Origin: Aquarana catesbeiana
Lineage: Eukaryota > Chordata > Amphibia > Anura > Ranidae
Direction of reading: 5' to 3'
DNA length: 64,000 bases
Assembly: GCF_042186555.1 (NCBI RefSeq)
Contig: NC_133329.1
Coordinates: 74,478,557 to 74,542,556, forward strand
In this document: positions 10,300 through 22,203 of the stretch, one piece after another
Layout: the number at the start of each line of letters is the position of its first letter
Numbering within the stretch: the stretch's first letter is position 1
Translations under genes and position numbers: made by a program
The notes under the pieces: generated by a model
Told to the model about the DNA's origin: nothing
Databases searched by the model: none
The model's input: only the letters and a program-made list of their open reading frames with translations

Positions 10300-11335
10300 C
10301 AGAAATTTGGGCCTTAGGTGTTGGTGTTGCCACAACACTGTAAGCCCTTACAGGGCCCTGCTGTGAAATATTAGATCAAGAATTGTAATTACATGCCCCT
10401 GTTGAACAGGGGCAGAAAAATTGGGCCTATGGTGATGGTGATGGTGGTGCTGGTGCCACAACACTGTAAGTCCTCACAGTTACTCTTGGTGGGCGCTGGA
10501 ATGGGCCCTGCTGTGAAATATTATATCAAGAATTGTAATTACATGCCCCTGTTGAACAGGGGCAGAAAAATTGGGCCTTTGGTGGTGGTGGTGCTGGTGC
10601 CACAACACTGTAATGCCCTGTACACACAGTCGGACATTGATCGGACATTCCGACAACAAAATCCTAGGATTTTTTTAGATGGATGTTGGCTCAAACTTGT
10701 CTTGCATACACACGGTCACACAAAGTTGTCGGAAAATCCGATCATTCTAAAAGCGGTGACGTAAAACACGTATGTCAGGACTATAAACGGGGTAGTAGCC
10801 AATAGCTTTCGTCTCTTAATTTATTCTGATCATGCGTGGCACTTTGTGCGTCGGATTTGTGTACACATGATCGGAATTTCCGACAACGGATTTTGTTGTC
10901 GGAAAATTTTATAGCAAGCTCTCAAACTTTGTGTGTCGGAAAATCCGATGGAAAATGTGTGGTGGAGCCCACACACGGTCGGAATTTCCGACAACAAGGC
11001 CCTATCACACATTTTCCTTGGAAAATCCGACGTGTGTACAGGGCATTAGTCCTCACAGTTACTCTTGGTGGGCGCAGAAGCGGGCCCTGCTGTGAAATAT
11101 TAGATCAAGAATTCTAATTACATGTCCCTGTTGAACAGGGGCTCAAAAATTGGGCCTTAGGCACTGGTGCTGGTGCCACAACACTGCAACCCCTCACAGA
11201 CACTCTAGTTGGAGCGCAGGAATGAGCCCTGCTGCAAAGAATTGCATCAAAAATTGTAATTACACGCCCCTGTTAAACAGGGGCTGAAAAATTGGGCTTT
11301 AGACACTGGTGGCGGCGCCCAGAACCAAAAATGTT
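10300..11335. repeat. Tandem units of about 170 bp in the hAT element
   Basis: Phrases such as CCACAACACTGTAAGTCCTC, GGGCCCTGCTGTGAAATATT and CATGCCCCTGTTGAACAGGG recur at least four times between 10310 and 11300. One unit is interrupted by the Harbinger MITE at 10614-11045. The intact neighbouring unit shows the empty site as CACTGTAAGTCC. Confidence 0.85.
10614..11045. mobile_element. PIF/Harbinger MITE, deletion derivative of the 52372-59612 family
   Basis: The left end TGCCCTGTACACACAGTCGG and the next 150 bases match the reverse complement of the right end of the complete Harbinger at 52372-59612 (shared GATGTTGGCTCAAACTTGT). The right end matches its left end over about 200 bases (shared GTGCCACGCATG and ATTTTCCATCGGATTTTCCG). 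The target is TAA on the left; the right copy reads TTA, so one base has changed. Confidence 0.9.
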
Positions 11336-11523
11336 CTTACAAGCTATCAGCATGATCATTGAGGAGGAAGAGGATAATTACTCAGCATAACAGGATAGTC
11401 ACTCAGCATCAGCATAGGCAGTCTTGAAGGGATCTGACATTTAAAAAAAAAATTATTTGGTTACATCAGCATCAGGTGCTTGGTAGCTGGTGGTGATCCA
11501 AGACTGATTCATTTTTATGAAGG

Positions 11524-14500
11524 TCAGTCGATCGACCGAGTCGGTGGACAGACGCACCCTGTGATCGGTTCTGCAGCACTGAATGTGCGTTCTGAAAGAA
11601 CGCTGGATGCAGGACAGGCCAGTAGCTCAATTGCATACTGTGCAAGCTCTGGCCAGTGATCCATTCTCAAGACCCAGTAACCCAGAGGATTTTCGGTGGG
11701 AAAGGTGTCCAAGTCAGATCTTGCCACTAGGTATTCCTGCACCATGTAAAACAGACGCTGGCGATGGTTACTGGAACCGATCATACCTTGGGGCTGCAGA
11801 CTAAAAATTTGTCTGAACGCATCGGTAAGACGGCCACCTTCTCCACCGCTCCTTCTTTGACTGACCGAAGCCTCAGCAACATGTTGTCCAGGAACAGGAG
11901 TTTGTAACCTCCCAGTCTCTGGGAACGCGTTGCACAGACCTCCCGAAGATGTTTCATCCTCTGCTCCCTCTGCGACGGCAAGATAAGGTCCGCAACCTTA
12001 CCCTTGTAACATGGATCAAGGAGGGTTGCCAGCCAGTATTGATCCCTCTCCTTGATACCACGAATACGAGGATCCTTCCGCAGGCTTTGCAGGATCAGGG
12101 AGGCCATGCAGCGTAGGTTTGCTGAGGCATTCGGTCCGGAGTCCTCTGGGTCACTAAGGACGACATGATCTGCAGCCACCTCCTCCCAGCCATGTACAAG
12201 TCCATGGGTTTCTTGGGACTGTAAATGATCCCTTAAAAGACTGCTGCTGATGCTGAGTGCCAGGCTCCACCTCCATGCTGATACAATCCTCCTCCTCCTC
12301 CTCGTCCTCTTCCTGTGTGATTGGTGGGCACGCAGGAACACTGTCTGGTTAAAGGGGGCCTTGAGAGCTAAGGAAGTCCTCCTCTTCCTGCCTTTGTTCT
12401 GCCTCAAGTGCCCTGTCCATTATTTCATGCAGCGTGTGCTCCAACAGGTGGACAAGGGGGACAGTGTCACTGATGCATACACTGTCACTGCTCACCATCC
12501 TCGTGGCCTCCTCAAATGGTGACAGGACAGTGCATGCATCACTGATCATGGCCCACTGGTGTGGGGAAAAAAACCAAGCTCCCCTGACCCTGTCCTGGTG
12601 CCATAGTCACACAGGTACTCATTGATGGCCCTCTGCTGCGTGTGCAGCCGCTGCAGCATGGGCAGCATGGCCAACATTGCGTTCCACCTGGTGGGCATGT
12701 CACAGATTAGGCAGTTCTTGGGCAGGTTAAATTCTTTTAGGAGGTCTGCCAGCCGAGCACTGGCATTATATGACCGGCGGAAATGCACACAGACTTTCCT
12801 GGCCTGCCTCAGGACATCCTGTAAGCCCGGGTACTTGCCCAAGAACCGCTGCACCACCAAGTTAAGGACATGAGCCAAACAGGGCACATGGGTCATTTGT
12901 CCCAGTCGGAGGGCGGAGAGGAGGATGGTGCCATTGTCGCAAACCACCATTCCTGCCCTAAGTTGGCATGGCGTCAACCACCTCTGAACCTGCCCCTGCA
13001 GAGCTGACAGAATCTCTGCCCCAGTGTGGCTCCTGTCCCCCAAGCACACCAGCTCAAGCACCGCATGGCATCTTTTGGCCTGCGTACTTGCGTAGCCCCT
13101 TGAACGCCTACAGAGCACCGCTGGTTCAGAGGACAAAGCACAGGAAGAGGTCATGGAGGAAGAAGAAGAGGAGGGGGTACAGGAGAGAGGTGTGTCAGAA
13201 TCACCAGTAGTGGCATTTTGGAGGCGTGGTGGCAAAACAACCTCCAACACTACTGCACCTTGTCCTGCATCCTTCCCAGCTGCCAGCAGAGTCACCCAAT
13301 GCGCCGTAAAACTTAGATAACATCCCTGCCCATGCCTGCTGGACCATGAGTCAGCGGTAATATGCACCTTACCGCTGACCGCCATGTTCAGCGAGGCCAA
13401 GACATTGCCTTCCACATGCCGGTAGAGAGCCGGAATCGCCTTCCGTGAGAAAAAGTGGCGTTTGGGAACCTGCCACTGAGGAACCGCACATTTCACAAAC
13501 TCACGGAACTGGGCAGAGTCTACCAACTGAAAAGGTAGCAGTTGAAGTGCTAGCAATTTTGCCAAGCTAGCATTCAACAGTGGATGACTGGGAGCGTACT
13601 TCTTTCTGCGGTGCAGCAGCTGGGGCAGGGAAATTTTCCTGGTACAATCTTACGTCGGTGTACCGATAGCAGATTGCCTGCAAATACTTGGCTGTGATGC
13701 ACCTAATTCTACACCTTCATTCCTCTCAGTGCAGGTCTCAGAGAGGACTGAAGGTATAGTGGGGTTGGAGATCCCAGCTGATGAGGAGCAAGGAGAGGTC
13801 CTCTTTGTTCTTTGGTGTGGGTCTTTTAGGTACGCTTGCCAACGAACTGCATGGCAGGTCAACATATGTCTGGTCAAGCATGTGGTGCCGAAGCGGGAGA
13901 TGTTTTGGCCATGCGAGATATGCTTGAGACATATGTTGCAAATAGCAGCGGTGCGATCTGATGCACTCGTCTCAAAAAAGGCCCACACCAAAGGACTTTT
14001 GGAATAATGCGCAGAGACAGCAGCGCCCTGCACATGCGGACCTCTGCGGTGTGATACAGTCAGTGTGCTGCCCTTAGGCTGGCCCCTGGAGGGCATCCTG
14101 CCTCGTTGGTGATGTGCCTCCTCCTTCTCCTCTCAGGCCCACACGTTGAGTCAGTGACCTCATCATCCCCTCCCTCCTCATCACTGGAGCAAACCTGGCA
14201 GTATGCTGCAGCAGGGGGAACATGACTGCTAGATTGCTGTCCTTCTTGGGCAACCCCTCTGTCCGTGCTCACATTACTGCCTTCATCTAGCTCAGTACCA
14301 TCATCAGAGCAGTCAAAACGCTGGGCATCCTGGAGCATGTACCCAACACTGTGGTCAAACAGTTCGAGGGACTCCTCAGGAGGACATGGTGGGGCTAGGG
14401 AAGGAGTCACTGATGTCATTGAGCCGAGGGAAGAGGCCGCGTTGGCAGCTGCTTTGCCAGACAAAGTACCCTGAGCCTGGGTGAAAGAGGATGAGGAGGA

Positions 14501-14739
14501 TGAGGACGGCAACATGCGGAAGACCAAGTCTTCCGCATGTTGCGGCCCAACACGGCCAGCTGCCAAAAAAAGGCCAAGCGTGTCCCACGGCCACGTGCTG
14601 ATGAGAATGCACCGTGTACACAACCAGCACTGTTGCCTCTAGACACAGAGCCTGCTTGCCCTTTTTTGTTGGCTTGTGACTGTCTGCCTCTCCTTGTTGG
14701 CCTTCCAGACATACTATTGGCCTGCAGTGAGCTGCACAA
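11524..14739 (-). pseudogene. hAT transposase, BED-finger type, broken
   Basis: The minus strand encodes a hAT-family transposase in pieces. An acidic, serine-rich N-terminal part (14623-14100) is followed by a BED zinc finger at about 14000-13850 (VWAFF, CNICLKHI, LTRHMLTCH). After an in-frame TAA at 13650 the catalytic part continues: VHITADSWSS holds the first D and MVVCDNGTILLSALR the second. The C-terminal dimerisation segment is at 11530-11770, with the expected E in LSERTFSAA. Frame changes occur near 14100, 12550, 12400 and 11780. Damage is therefore multiple: at least one nonsense codon and several frameshifts. The order BED, RNase H-like fold, hATC dimerisation is the family's usual order. 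The exact exon structure was not resolved. Confidence 0.92.
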
Positions 14740-14748
14740 AACTGGGAT

Positions 14749-14749
<1 letters not shown>

Positions 14750-14795
<46 letters not shown>
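14750..14795. repeat. (TA)n microsatellite
   Basis: About 22 uninterrupted TA repeats inside the hAT element, just upstream of its transposase start. Confidence 0.97.
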
Positions 14796-14800
<5 letters not shown>

Positions 14801-14867
14801 TGATTTATACTGCAGCTAGCAGAATCAACTGCCTGCCTGTAGTATTATTAGTATGATAACACCTGCA

Positions 14868-16080
14868 CTTGTCTTCAGGTAGCTATACTGTAGGTGCAAC
14901 TGTGCAGGGTACAAAGTACAGTAACTGGAAATACTTCAAGAGCCTACACAAGCACCTGGCTGCAGGTAGCTATACTGTAGGTGAGACTGTGCGGGGTACA
15001 CAGTACAGTGACTGGAAATACTTCAATGAGCCTACACAAGCACCTGGCTGCAGGTAGTTGTACTGTAGGTAAAACTGTGCAGGGTACACAGTACAGTAGC
15101 TGGAAATACTTCAATGAGCCTACACAAGCACCTGGCTGCAGGTAGCTATACTGTAGGTGAGACTGTGCAGGGTACACAGTACAGTAGCTGGAAATACTTC
15201 AATGAGCCTACACAAGCACCTGGCTGCAGGTAGCTATACTGTAGGTGAGCCTGTGCAGGGTACACAGTACAGTAGCTGGAAATACATCAATGAGCCCACA
15301 CAAGCACCTGGCTGCAGGTAGCTATACTGTAGATGAGACTTGCAGGGTACACGGTACAGTAGCTGGAATTACTTTAAAGAGCCTACACGAGCACTTGGCT
15401 GCAGGTAGCTATACTGTAGGTGAGACTGTGCAGGGTACACAGTACAGTAGCTGGAAATACTTCAAAGAGCCTACACAATCACCTGGCTGCAGGTAGCTAT
15501 ACTATAGGTGAGACTTGCAGGGTACACGGTACAGTAGCTGGAATTACTTCAAAGAGCCTACACAAGCACCTGGCTGCAGGTAGCTATACTGTAGGTGAGA
15601 CTGTGCAGGGTACACAGTACAGTAGCTGGAAAGACTTCAATGAGCCTACACAAGCACCTGGCTGCAGGTAGCTATACTGTAGGTGAGACTGTGCAGGGTA
15701 CACAGTACAGTAGCTGGAAATACTTCAATGAGCCTACACAAGCACCTGGCTGCAGGTAGCTATACTGTAGGTGAGACTGTGCAGGGTACACAGTACAGTA
15801 GCTGGAAATACTTCAATGAGTCTACACGAGCACCTGGCTGCAGCTAGCTATATTGTAGGTGAGACTGTGCAGGGTACACAGTACAGTAGCTGGAAATTCT
15901 TCAATGAGCCTACACAAGCACCTGGCTGCAGGTAGCTATACTGTAGGTGAGACTGTGCAGGGTAGACAGTACAGTAGCTGGAAATACTTCAATGAGCCTA
16001 CACAAGCACCTGGCTGCAGGTAGCTATACTGTAGGCGAGACTGTGCAGGGTACACAGTACAGTAGCTGGAAATACTGTAA
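14868..16080. repeat. 88-bp minisatellite, about 14 copies
   Basis: The unit contains CTGCAGGTAGCTATACTGTA, then GTGAGACTGTGCAGGGTACA, and AGTAGCTGGAAATACTTCAA. Copies are well conserved, with a few 1-2 base indels. It lies within the hAT element between the transposase 5' end and the right terminus. Confidence 0.97.
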
Positions 16081-16804
16081 AAACACCTGCCTGCCTGTCA
16101 GTATACTAGGAAGAGAAGAACAGGATCTAGCTAAACTGAATACAGTGTGTGTATATATACACAACACCTGGGATGCATATATATTTACACAATACACTAT
16201 AACTGCAGCTGACTCGACCTGCCTACTCTATCTAATTTAAATCAAATGACACTGTCTGTCTCTCTCCCTATCTCTCTATCTGAACGCCGGAACACACTAC
16301 ACAGGGCCGCCGTGCAGGCGGCCTTATATAGTGTGGGGCGTGTACTAAACCCCCTGAGCCATAATTGGCCAAAGCCTCCTCGGCTTTCCTTGGCACTCTG
16401 TTCAGACGGCGCTGTGATTGGCCAAGCATGCGGGTCATACTGCATGCTTGGCCAATCATCAGCCAGCAATGCACTGCGATGCAGCAGTGAATTATGGGCC
16501 GTGACGTGCCACTCGAATTTGGCGCGAACGGCCCATATCGTTCGTAATTCGGCGAACGACCGAACACACGATGTTCGAGTCGAACATGGGTTTGACTCGA
16601 ACACGAAGCTCATCCCTACTCTGGAACAACTGCACTTTGCAAAGTGTACAGTCTATTTGCCATTAGTAAATCAATCCCTATGTGCTTTTAGTAAATCCAC
16701 CACATTACGTTTAGAAATACAGTACCACCATATTACATGTAGTGAAATATATCTATTTTCTCCGGCAATTTCACCAGATTTTAGGAGAATTTTTTGTATA
16801 TATA

Positions 16805-17287
16805 CAGTGGAACCTCGGATTGCAAGTAACGTGGTTAACGAGCGTTTCGCAATATAAGCACTATATTTTTAAAAATCCTAACTCGTAACACGATTGAGGC
16901 CAAAATCGGTGTGCAGTACCACTTTTGGCCTGAGGTGGGGGGCACCGGAGCCGAGCAGAGCCGAAAGTCGTCGATCGGTGGCGTTCGGAAATGCACGGAA
17001 AGGCCCAAGTACAGCACGACTGACCTCTGCAAATCTCGGGTAGGAAGTCTTTCCGAGGTTTGCCGAGGTCAGCCGAAGTGTCCTTGGGCCTTTTCGGCCG
17101 TTTCTGAGGCTCCTCGGCGCCCCCCGCCTCTGGCCGCATGCGGTATTGCATCCGATTGAAGTCAGTGCGGAATTAATTATTTTCGTTTCCATTGACTTCA
17201 ATGGGAAAACTCGCTTTGATATGCGAGTACATTGGATTACGAGCATACTCCTGGAACGGATTATGCTCGTAATCCAAAGTTCCACTG
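16805..17287. mobile_element. MITE with ends CAGTGGAACCTCGGATT (pogo/Tigger-like)
   Basis: The ends CAGTGGAACCTCGGATT and AATCCAAAGTTCCACTG are inverted, and inner phrases (AACGAGC, GCTCGTAAT) are also inverted. TA precedes the left end; CA follows the right end, so the duplication is decayed. There is no coding capacity. Superfamily placement in Tc1/mariner is from end style only. Confidence 0.65.
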
Positions 17288-17667
17288 CACAAGCATATCC
17301 ATTATTTGCTACACCCTCCCAATCACTCCAAACATAATACAATGTCCATGCATATCACAATGGTCTCATCCCTTGTCATATGTAGTGGGGATACTTGACT
17401 TATTCACAATTATTTTTAGAGATATCTTTGGCTCAAATATTCACAAGACAGAAGTGGATTATGAATAGACAAGTATTCTTACAAAGATGTGGAACTTGAG
17501 ACATTTAGAGAGGGGCATCATCAATTTGAAGGTTTTACAGATGGATCTTAGAGTGGCACTTTCCAGAGCATCAGAGAATGACAATAGCTATTCTCTAACA
17601 AGAAAAAACAGACCTGTCTGAAGATATACTGTAGCAGTGTTTTCCCAAATATTACAGCAAAAATGAC
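17288..17667. other. No recognisable feature
   Basis: About 380 bases of AT-rich sequence with no coding frame or repeat that I can identify. Confidence 0.5.
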
Positions 17668-18560
17668 TTTAACCACTTCAGCCACGGAAAATGTACCCCC
17701 TCTTCATAACCAGGCTATTTTTTGCAATACGGCACTTAGTTATTTTAATTGACAATTGCACGGTCGTGCGACGTTTTACCCAAATAAAATTGATGTCCTT
17801 TTTTTCCCCACAAATAGAGCTTTCTTTTGGTGGTATTTGATCGCATCTGTGGTTTTTATTTTTTGCTCTATAAACAATCAAAGCCTGACAGTTTTGAAAA
17901 AAAAAACAATATTTTTTACTTTCTGCTATAAAACACATCCAATTAAAAAAAAATGTAAAAATTGAATTTCTTCATCAATTTAGGCCAATATGTATTCTGC
18001 TACATATTTTTTTGTAAAAAAAATCACAATAAGCGTATACTGATTGGTTTGCGCATATAGCGTCTACAAACTATGGGATATATTTATGGAATTTTTTTTA
18101 TTTTTATTTTTTACTAGTATGGGCGGCAAGCAGCGATTTTTAGCAGGACTGCGACATTGCGGCGGACAAATCGGACACCTGACACTTTTTGGGGACCAGT
18201 AACATCAATACAGTGATCAGTGCTAAAAAATGCACTGTCACTGTACAAATGACACTGGCAGGGAAGGGGTTAACATCAGGGGCGAAAGGGTTAAGTGTTT
18301 TCTAACTGTGGGGGATGTGCTTTGACTGGGGAGAAAACAGAGATTCATGTTTCTGCTTAGCAGAAAGACAAGATCTCCATTTTCCCCTCTGACAGAATGG
18401 TGGTTTGCCTTGTTTACTTAGGCAGACTGCCGTCCTGCCTTTCCTCTGAATAATCGGCGGATCCTGACGAATATCGCATCTGCCTGACCCGCTGATTGGC
18501 TCCCACTGTGTCCCATCAAAGCGGGAGCAGGTCGCCGCCCCAGACCCCGTGCACAAAATA
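17668..18560. repeat. Dispersed frog repeat, copy 1 of 2
   Basis: The segment begins TTAACCACTTCAGCC and contains ACGGCACTTAG, AAATTGATGTCC, AGAGCTTTCTTTTGGTGGTA and GATTGGTTTGCGCATATAGC. The same landmarks in the same order occur at 62748-63719, which ends GTGGTTAAC, complementary to the start. It is therefore a terminal-inverted-repeat unit of about 0.9-1.0 kb. It has no coding capacity. Confidence 0.8.
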
Positions 18561-18598
18561 CAGGTATGTGATGCACTGTAGCACCGTGTCGTGACGTG

Positions 18599-20682
18599 TG
18601 TCGTAATGCCCCAAGCTGCTAGGCCAGAAACGTAAGGCCTATCCCGGGGACATCTGGCTGCTAGGCTATCTGAGAGCCTATCCAGAAGTAGTGCAGGGTT
18701 GGGACTGCGGGCTTGTAGTCCAACCAGAATTAATGGTCCTGCTGGCCGGGGAACCAGTCCTGGTTGGAGGTAGAAGGGGAAGCTGTCGCCACAAAGGGAC
18801 CATCCACCTTGCTACCGGAGACCATTGTGAGTAAGCTGAGGTCAGTACCAGAGCAGACTTCTCGCCAGCCGGGGATGGTGAAGAAGTGGGAAAGCATCAG
18901 CAAGTGCCAAGTCAGGAACCCAGTGGGACATCAGAGGTGACGCTTGTGGATTGCCAAGCCAGGGACCAAACGTGTCAGCAGGGGTGAAGCTTGAGGAATA
19001 TCTGAGTACCAAGCCAGGGACCCAGCAGTGAAGCGGGAGTGATGCTTGAGGAAGGTACAGAGTGCTACAATGAAAGAGCTCAGGGGATCCAGTGGCTAGT
19101 GGATCTTAAGTCTAATGAGAGAGTGTCAGGACTATTGGGGTTTAAAAGAATATAGAGGGCCCGTATATTATATATTTTTCTAATATATGCTATAAGGAAA
19201 CCCAAAGCCATCTTGCTCTGCATTTGATGGGCACAGTGAGGCTGCATTTGATGGGCACAGTGAGGCTGCATTTGATGGGCACAGTGAGGCTGCATTTGAT
19301 GGGGCACAGTGAGGCTGCATTTGATGGGGCACAGTAGGCTGCATTTGATGGGGCACAGTGAGGCTGCATTTGATGGGCACAGTGGCTGCATATGATGGTT
19401 ACAGTGGCTGCATATGATGGGCACAGTGAGGCTGCATTGGATGGGTGCAGTGAGGCTGAAATTTATGGGGCACAGTGAGGCTGCATATGATATCACAGTG
19501 GCTGCATTCAATGGGGCACAGTGGCTGCATTCGATGGGGCACAGTGGCTGCATTCGGTGGGCACAAAGGCTGCATAAGATGGGCACATTAGCTGTATTTG
19601 ATGGGGCACAGCAGCAGCATTTGATGGCACAGTGGTAGCATTTGATGGCATAGTGGGAGCCTGTCTTACCTGTAAGGTAAGACTCAGTCAGCACTGCTGG
19701 ATGTATGTAAAACAAAAATATGAGTCTGCGTTTGATGGGGAACAGTGGGACTGCGTTTGATGGGGCACAGTGAGGCTGCATTTGATGGGGCACAGTGAGG
19801 CTGCGTTTGATGGGGCACAGTGAGGCTGCGTTTGATGGGGCACAGTGAGGCTGCGTTTGATGGGGCACAGTGAGGCTGCGTTTGATGAGGCAAAGTGAGG
19901 CTGCATTGGATGGGCACAGTGAGGCTGCATTTGATGGGGCACAGTGAGGCTGCATTTGATGGGGCACAGTGAGGCTGCATTTGATGGGGCACAGTGAGGC
20001 TGCATTTGATGGGGCACAGTGAGGCTGCATTTGATGGGGCACAGTGAGGCTGCATTTGATGGGGCACAGTGAGGCTGCATTTGATAGGGAACAGTGGCTG
20101 CATTCAGTGGGCACAAGGGCTGCATAAGATGGGCACATTAACTGTATTTGATGGGGCACAGCAGCAGCATTTGATGGCACAGTGGCAGCATTTGATGGCA
20201 TAGTGGGAGCATTTGATATGGCACAGTGGCTGCGTTTGATCGGCGCAGTGGCTGCGTTTGATGGGCACAGTGGTGGCAATTGATGGGCACAGTGGCTGCG
20301 TTTGATTGGCACAGTGGCTGTGTTTGATGGTACAGTGGCTGCGTTTGATGGTACAGTGGCTGCGTTTGACGGGCACAGTGGCTGCATTTGATGGCACAGT
20401 GGCTGCGTTTGATGGCACAGTGGCTGCGTTTGATGGTACAGTGAGGCTGCAATTGATGGTTTTTTTTTTCAGAATTTTTCAGTTTGTTTGCGCCCCCCCA
20501 AAAATGTTGAGCACCAGCCACCACTGGGCTGCAGAGACTGAAATTTTCCTATATGTGCACCTGTATTGCAAGACAAGCCTGTTGTTTCTTCTGCCTGTTT
20601 TGAAGTTTTGCTGAATAAATCCACTTTTATTTTACAGGACTGTCTGAGCCGGCTTTTCACCCCTCTGATCCCTTACAAATTG
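18599..20682 (+). repeat. Probable LTR of a Gypsy-type element, split by a minisatellite-bearing insertion
   Basis: A TG...CA unit appears to run from TGTCGTAATGCCCC at 18599 to GATCCCTTACA at 20682. An AATAAA signal lies near 20614 and TTGGTGGAGGTAGCGGGC follows two bases after the end, where a primer binding site would be. The gag frame begins 40 bases further on. About 19200-20526 looks like a later insertion. The left limit is inferred. Confidence 0.5.
19210..20460. repeat. 24-25 bp minisatellite inside a hAT-like insertion
   Basis: The unit is about GGCTGCATTTGATGGG plus CACAGTGA, in dozens of copies. A block of about 120 bases (GGCTGCATAAGATGGGCACA onward) is directly duplicated at about 19565 and 20110. 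The array ends beside GCACCAGCCACCACTG (20511-20526), whose complement CAGTGGTGGCTGG resembles a hAT terminus. The other end was not found. Very long ORFs across this array are repeat artefacts. Confidence 0.85.
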
Positions 20683-21136
20683 GTGGAGGTAGCGGGCAGT
20701 TTGAGGGGTACAGGCCAATTCCATGTCCTGGGTGAAAGCTGCACAGGCTGTGAAGTCTTCAGAACAAGCCATGGAAGAGCTAATTAAACAATTATCATTG
20801 GCTAAAGCCCAGGCAGCCGCTGTGCAACAGGAAACAAACTGCTTACTGGTTGAACAGCTAGCAGGACTGCAAAAGGTTGTGACCCAGCAGACTGTAATGA
20901 TGAAAGGTGATCCCACTGTAAAGAGTGACCCCCTGAAGGTTGCGCAGCGGACTATGCAAAAGATGACAGCCACAGATAACGTAGAAGCTTATATGGCAAT
21001 GTTTGAAAGAATTGCAACAAGGGAAGCTCTCCCTGAGAGACTGGGCGGATTTGCTGGCTCCTTTCCTGACTGCAGATCCTCAACAGGCCTATTTTGATTT
21101 GGCCTCTGAATCAGCACGGGACTATAAACTGCTTAA

Positions 21137-21625
21137 AGTGGGGTTCCACCCAAAAAAAAAAAACTAAATGAAAAATACTAAAAAAAAAAATACAAAAAAA
21201 AATTGGATATATATATATTTTTTTTTTTACTCACCTCTAAATGCCTGTTGCTAGGGGGTCCCTCGTAGTCTGTCTCTTTCAGTGCCTGGGCTGGTGACAT
21301 CACTTCCGTCTCGGCACAGGAAGGGCTCAGCTCTGCTCCCTCCCTCCTGTCAATCATCTGGGACCCTATACAGGTCCCTGGTGACTGAGCGGCCAATCAC
21401 GGCGCGCGGCGCCACTCGCGCATGCACAGTGGGTGCCAGGCTGTGAAGCCACAGCCCGGCGCCCACAGTTGCAATGCCAGCACCGCTGAATGGAGGGGGA
21501 GACGAGCGGGGCTTCGATCCCCCGCATTGCTGGACCCTGGGACAGGTAAGTGTCCAATTAAAAGTCAGCAGCTGCAGTATTTGTAGCTGCTGACTTTTAA
21601 TTTTTTTTTTTTTGACTGGCCCTCT
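21137..21625. mobile_element. Non-autonomous DNA element with TTAA flanks (copy 2 of 4)
   Basis: TTAA is present at 21133-21136 and 21626-21629. Removing the element joins CTGCTTAAG to GAAGAAATC and restores an open gag frame (LLKEEIL), which proves insertion. The inner hairpin GTCAGCAGCTGCAGTATTTG is shared with the copy at 37418-37895. Confidence 0.85.
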
Positions 21626-22203
21626 TTAAGGAAGAAATCCTAGCCAGGCTGGGAGTGACTGTGGCTTTAAGGGCAAACCGTGTTCATGGCTGGCGCTTTG
21701 ACAGAGATATGCCAGCCCGTGCACAACTGTATCGTCTAGTGCACCTGTTCCAGGATTAGCTGAAACCAAAGGAGAAGACCACCACTCAGATTGTAGAGCT
21801 AGTTGCACTGGATCGCTTTTGGCATGGTCTTCCTAAGGAGCTGCACTGATGGGTGGCTCAGTCCGAGCCTCAGTCCCTGGATGAGATGGCTGCTGCTGTT
21901 GAGCGCTACAGTTGTGCAGAAAGTGTCCAGGAGAGTCCCTCTACTACCAGAGAGCTGGCCCGTTTTAAGGAAGTGCGTTCCAAGATGGCACCGGTTGAAC
22001 ACATGGTGTCTGCTCGGGTGCCTGACACTCCCACTAGGAGCACCCTAACGTCAAACCCTCCTGAGAGTCGGCAGAGAGAATGTGAACCCCGTGAGGTTCG
22101 CTGTTGGCCCTGCCAACAACTGGGTCATATGGCAGCCCAGTGTCCAAGGCAGGAGGAGCCGATGGAATGTGACATGGCTCGACATGGCTCTGTTTGCTTT
22201 TAG

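Larger units (their letters stand above)
8837..16618 (-). mobile_element. hAT transposon, 7.8 kb, carrying a decayed transposase
   Basis: The ends are TAGGGATGAGC and GCTCATCCCTA. A perfect 8-bp target duplication CTCTGGAA flanks it (8829-8836 and 16619-16626), and the surrounding repeat is restored when it is removed. The minus strand encodes a BED-finger hAT transposase between 11524 and 14739. The element also holds two Harbinger MITEs, tandem units of about 170 bp near 10300-11330, a TA microsatellite and an 88-bp minisatellite. The coding part is broken, so this copy could only have moved with help from elsewhere. Confidence 0.95.

Noticed and set aside
14868..16080. CRISPR-like regular repeats
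   Set aside because: The 88-bp units are directly adjacent with no spacers, no cas genes are present, and the genome is eukaryotic.
19080..20418. 435-codon minus-strand ORF and overlapping frames
   Set aside because: They are translations of the 24-25 bp minisatellite; repeated PSNAATVP-type peptides appear in all frames.
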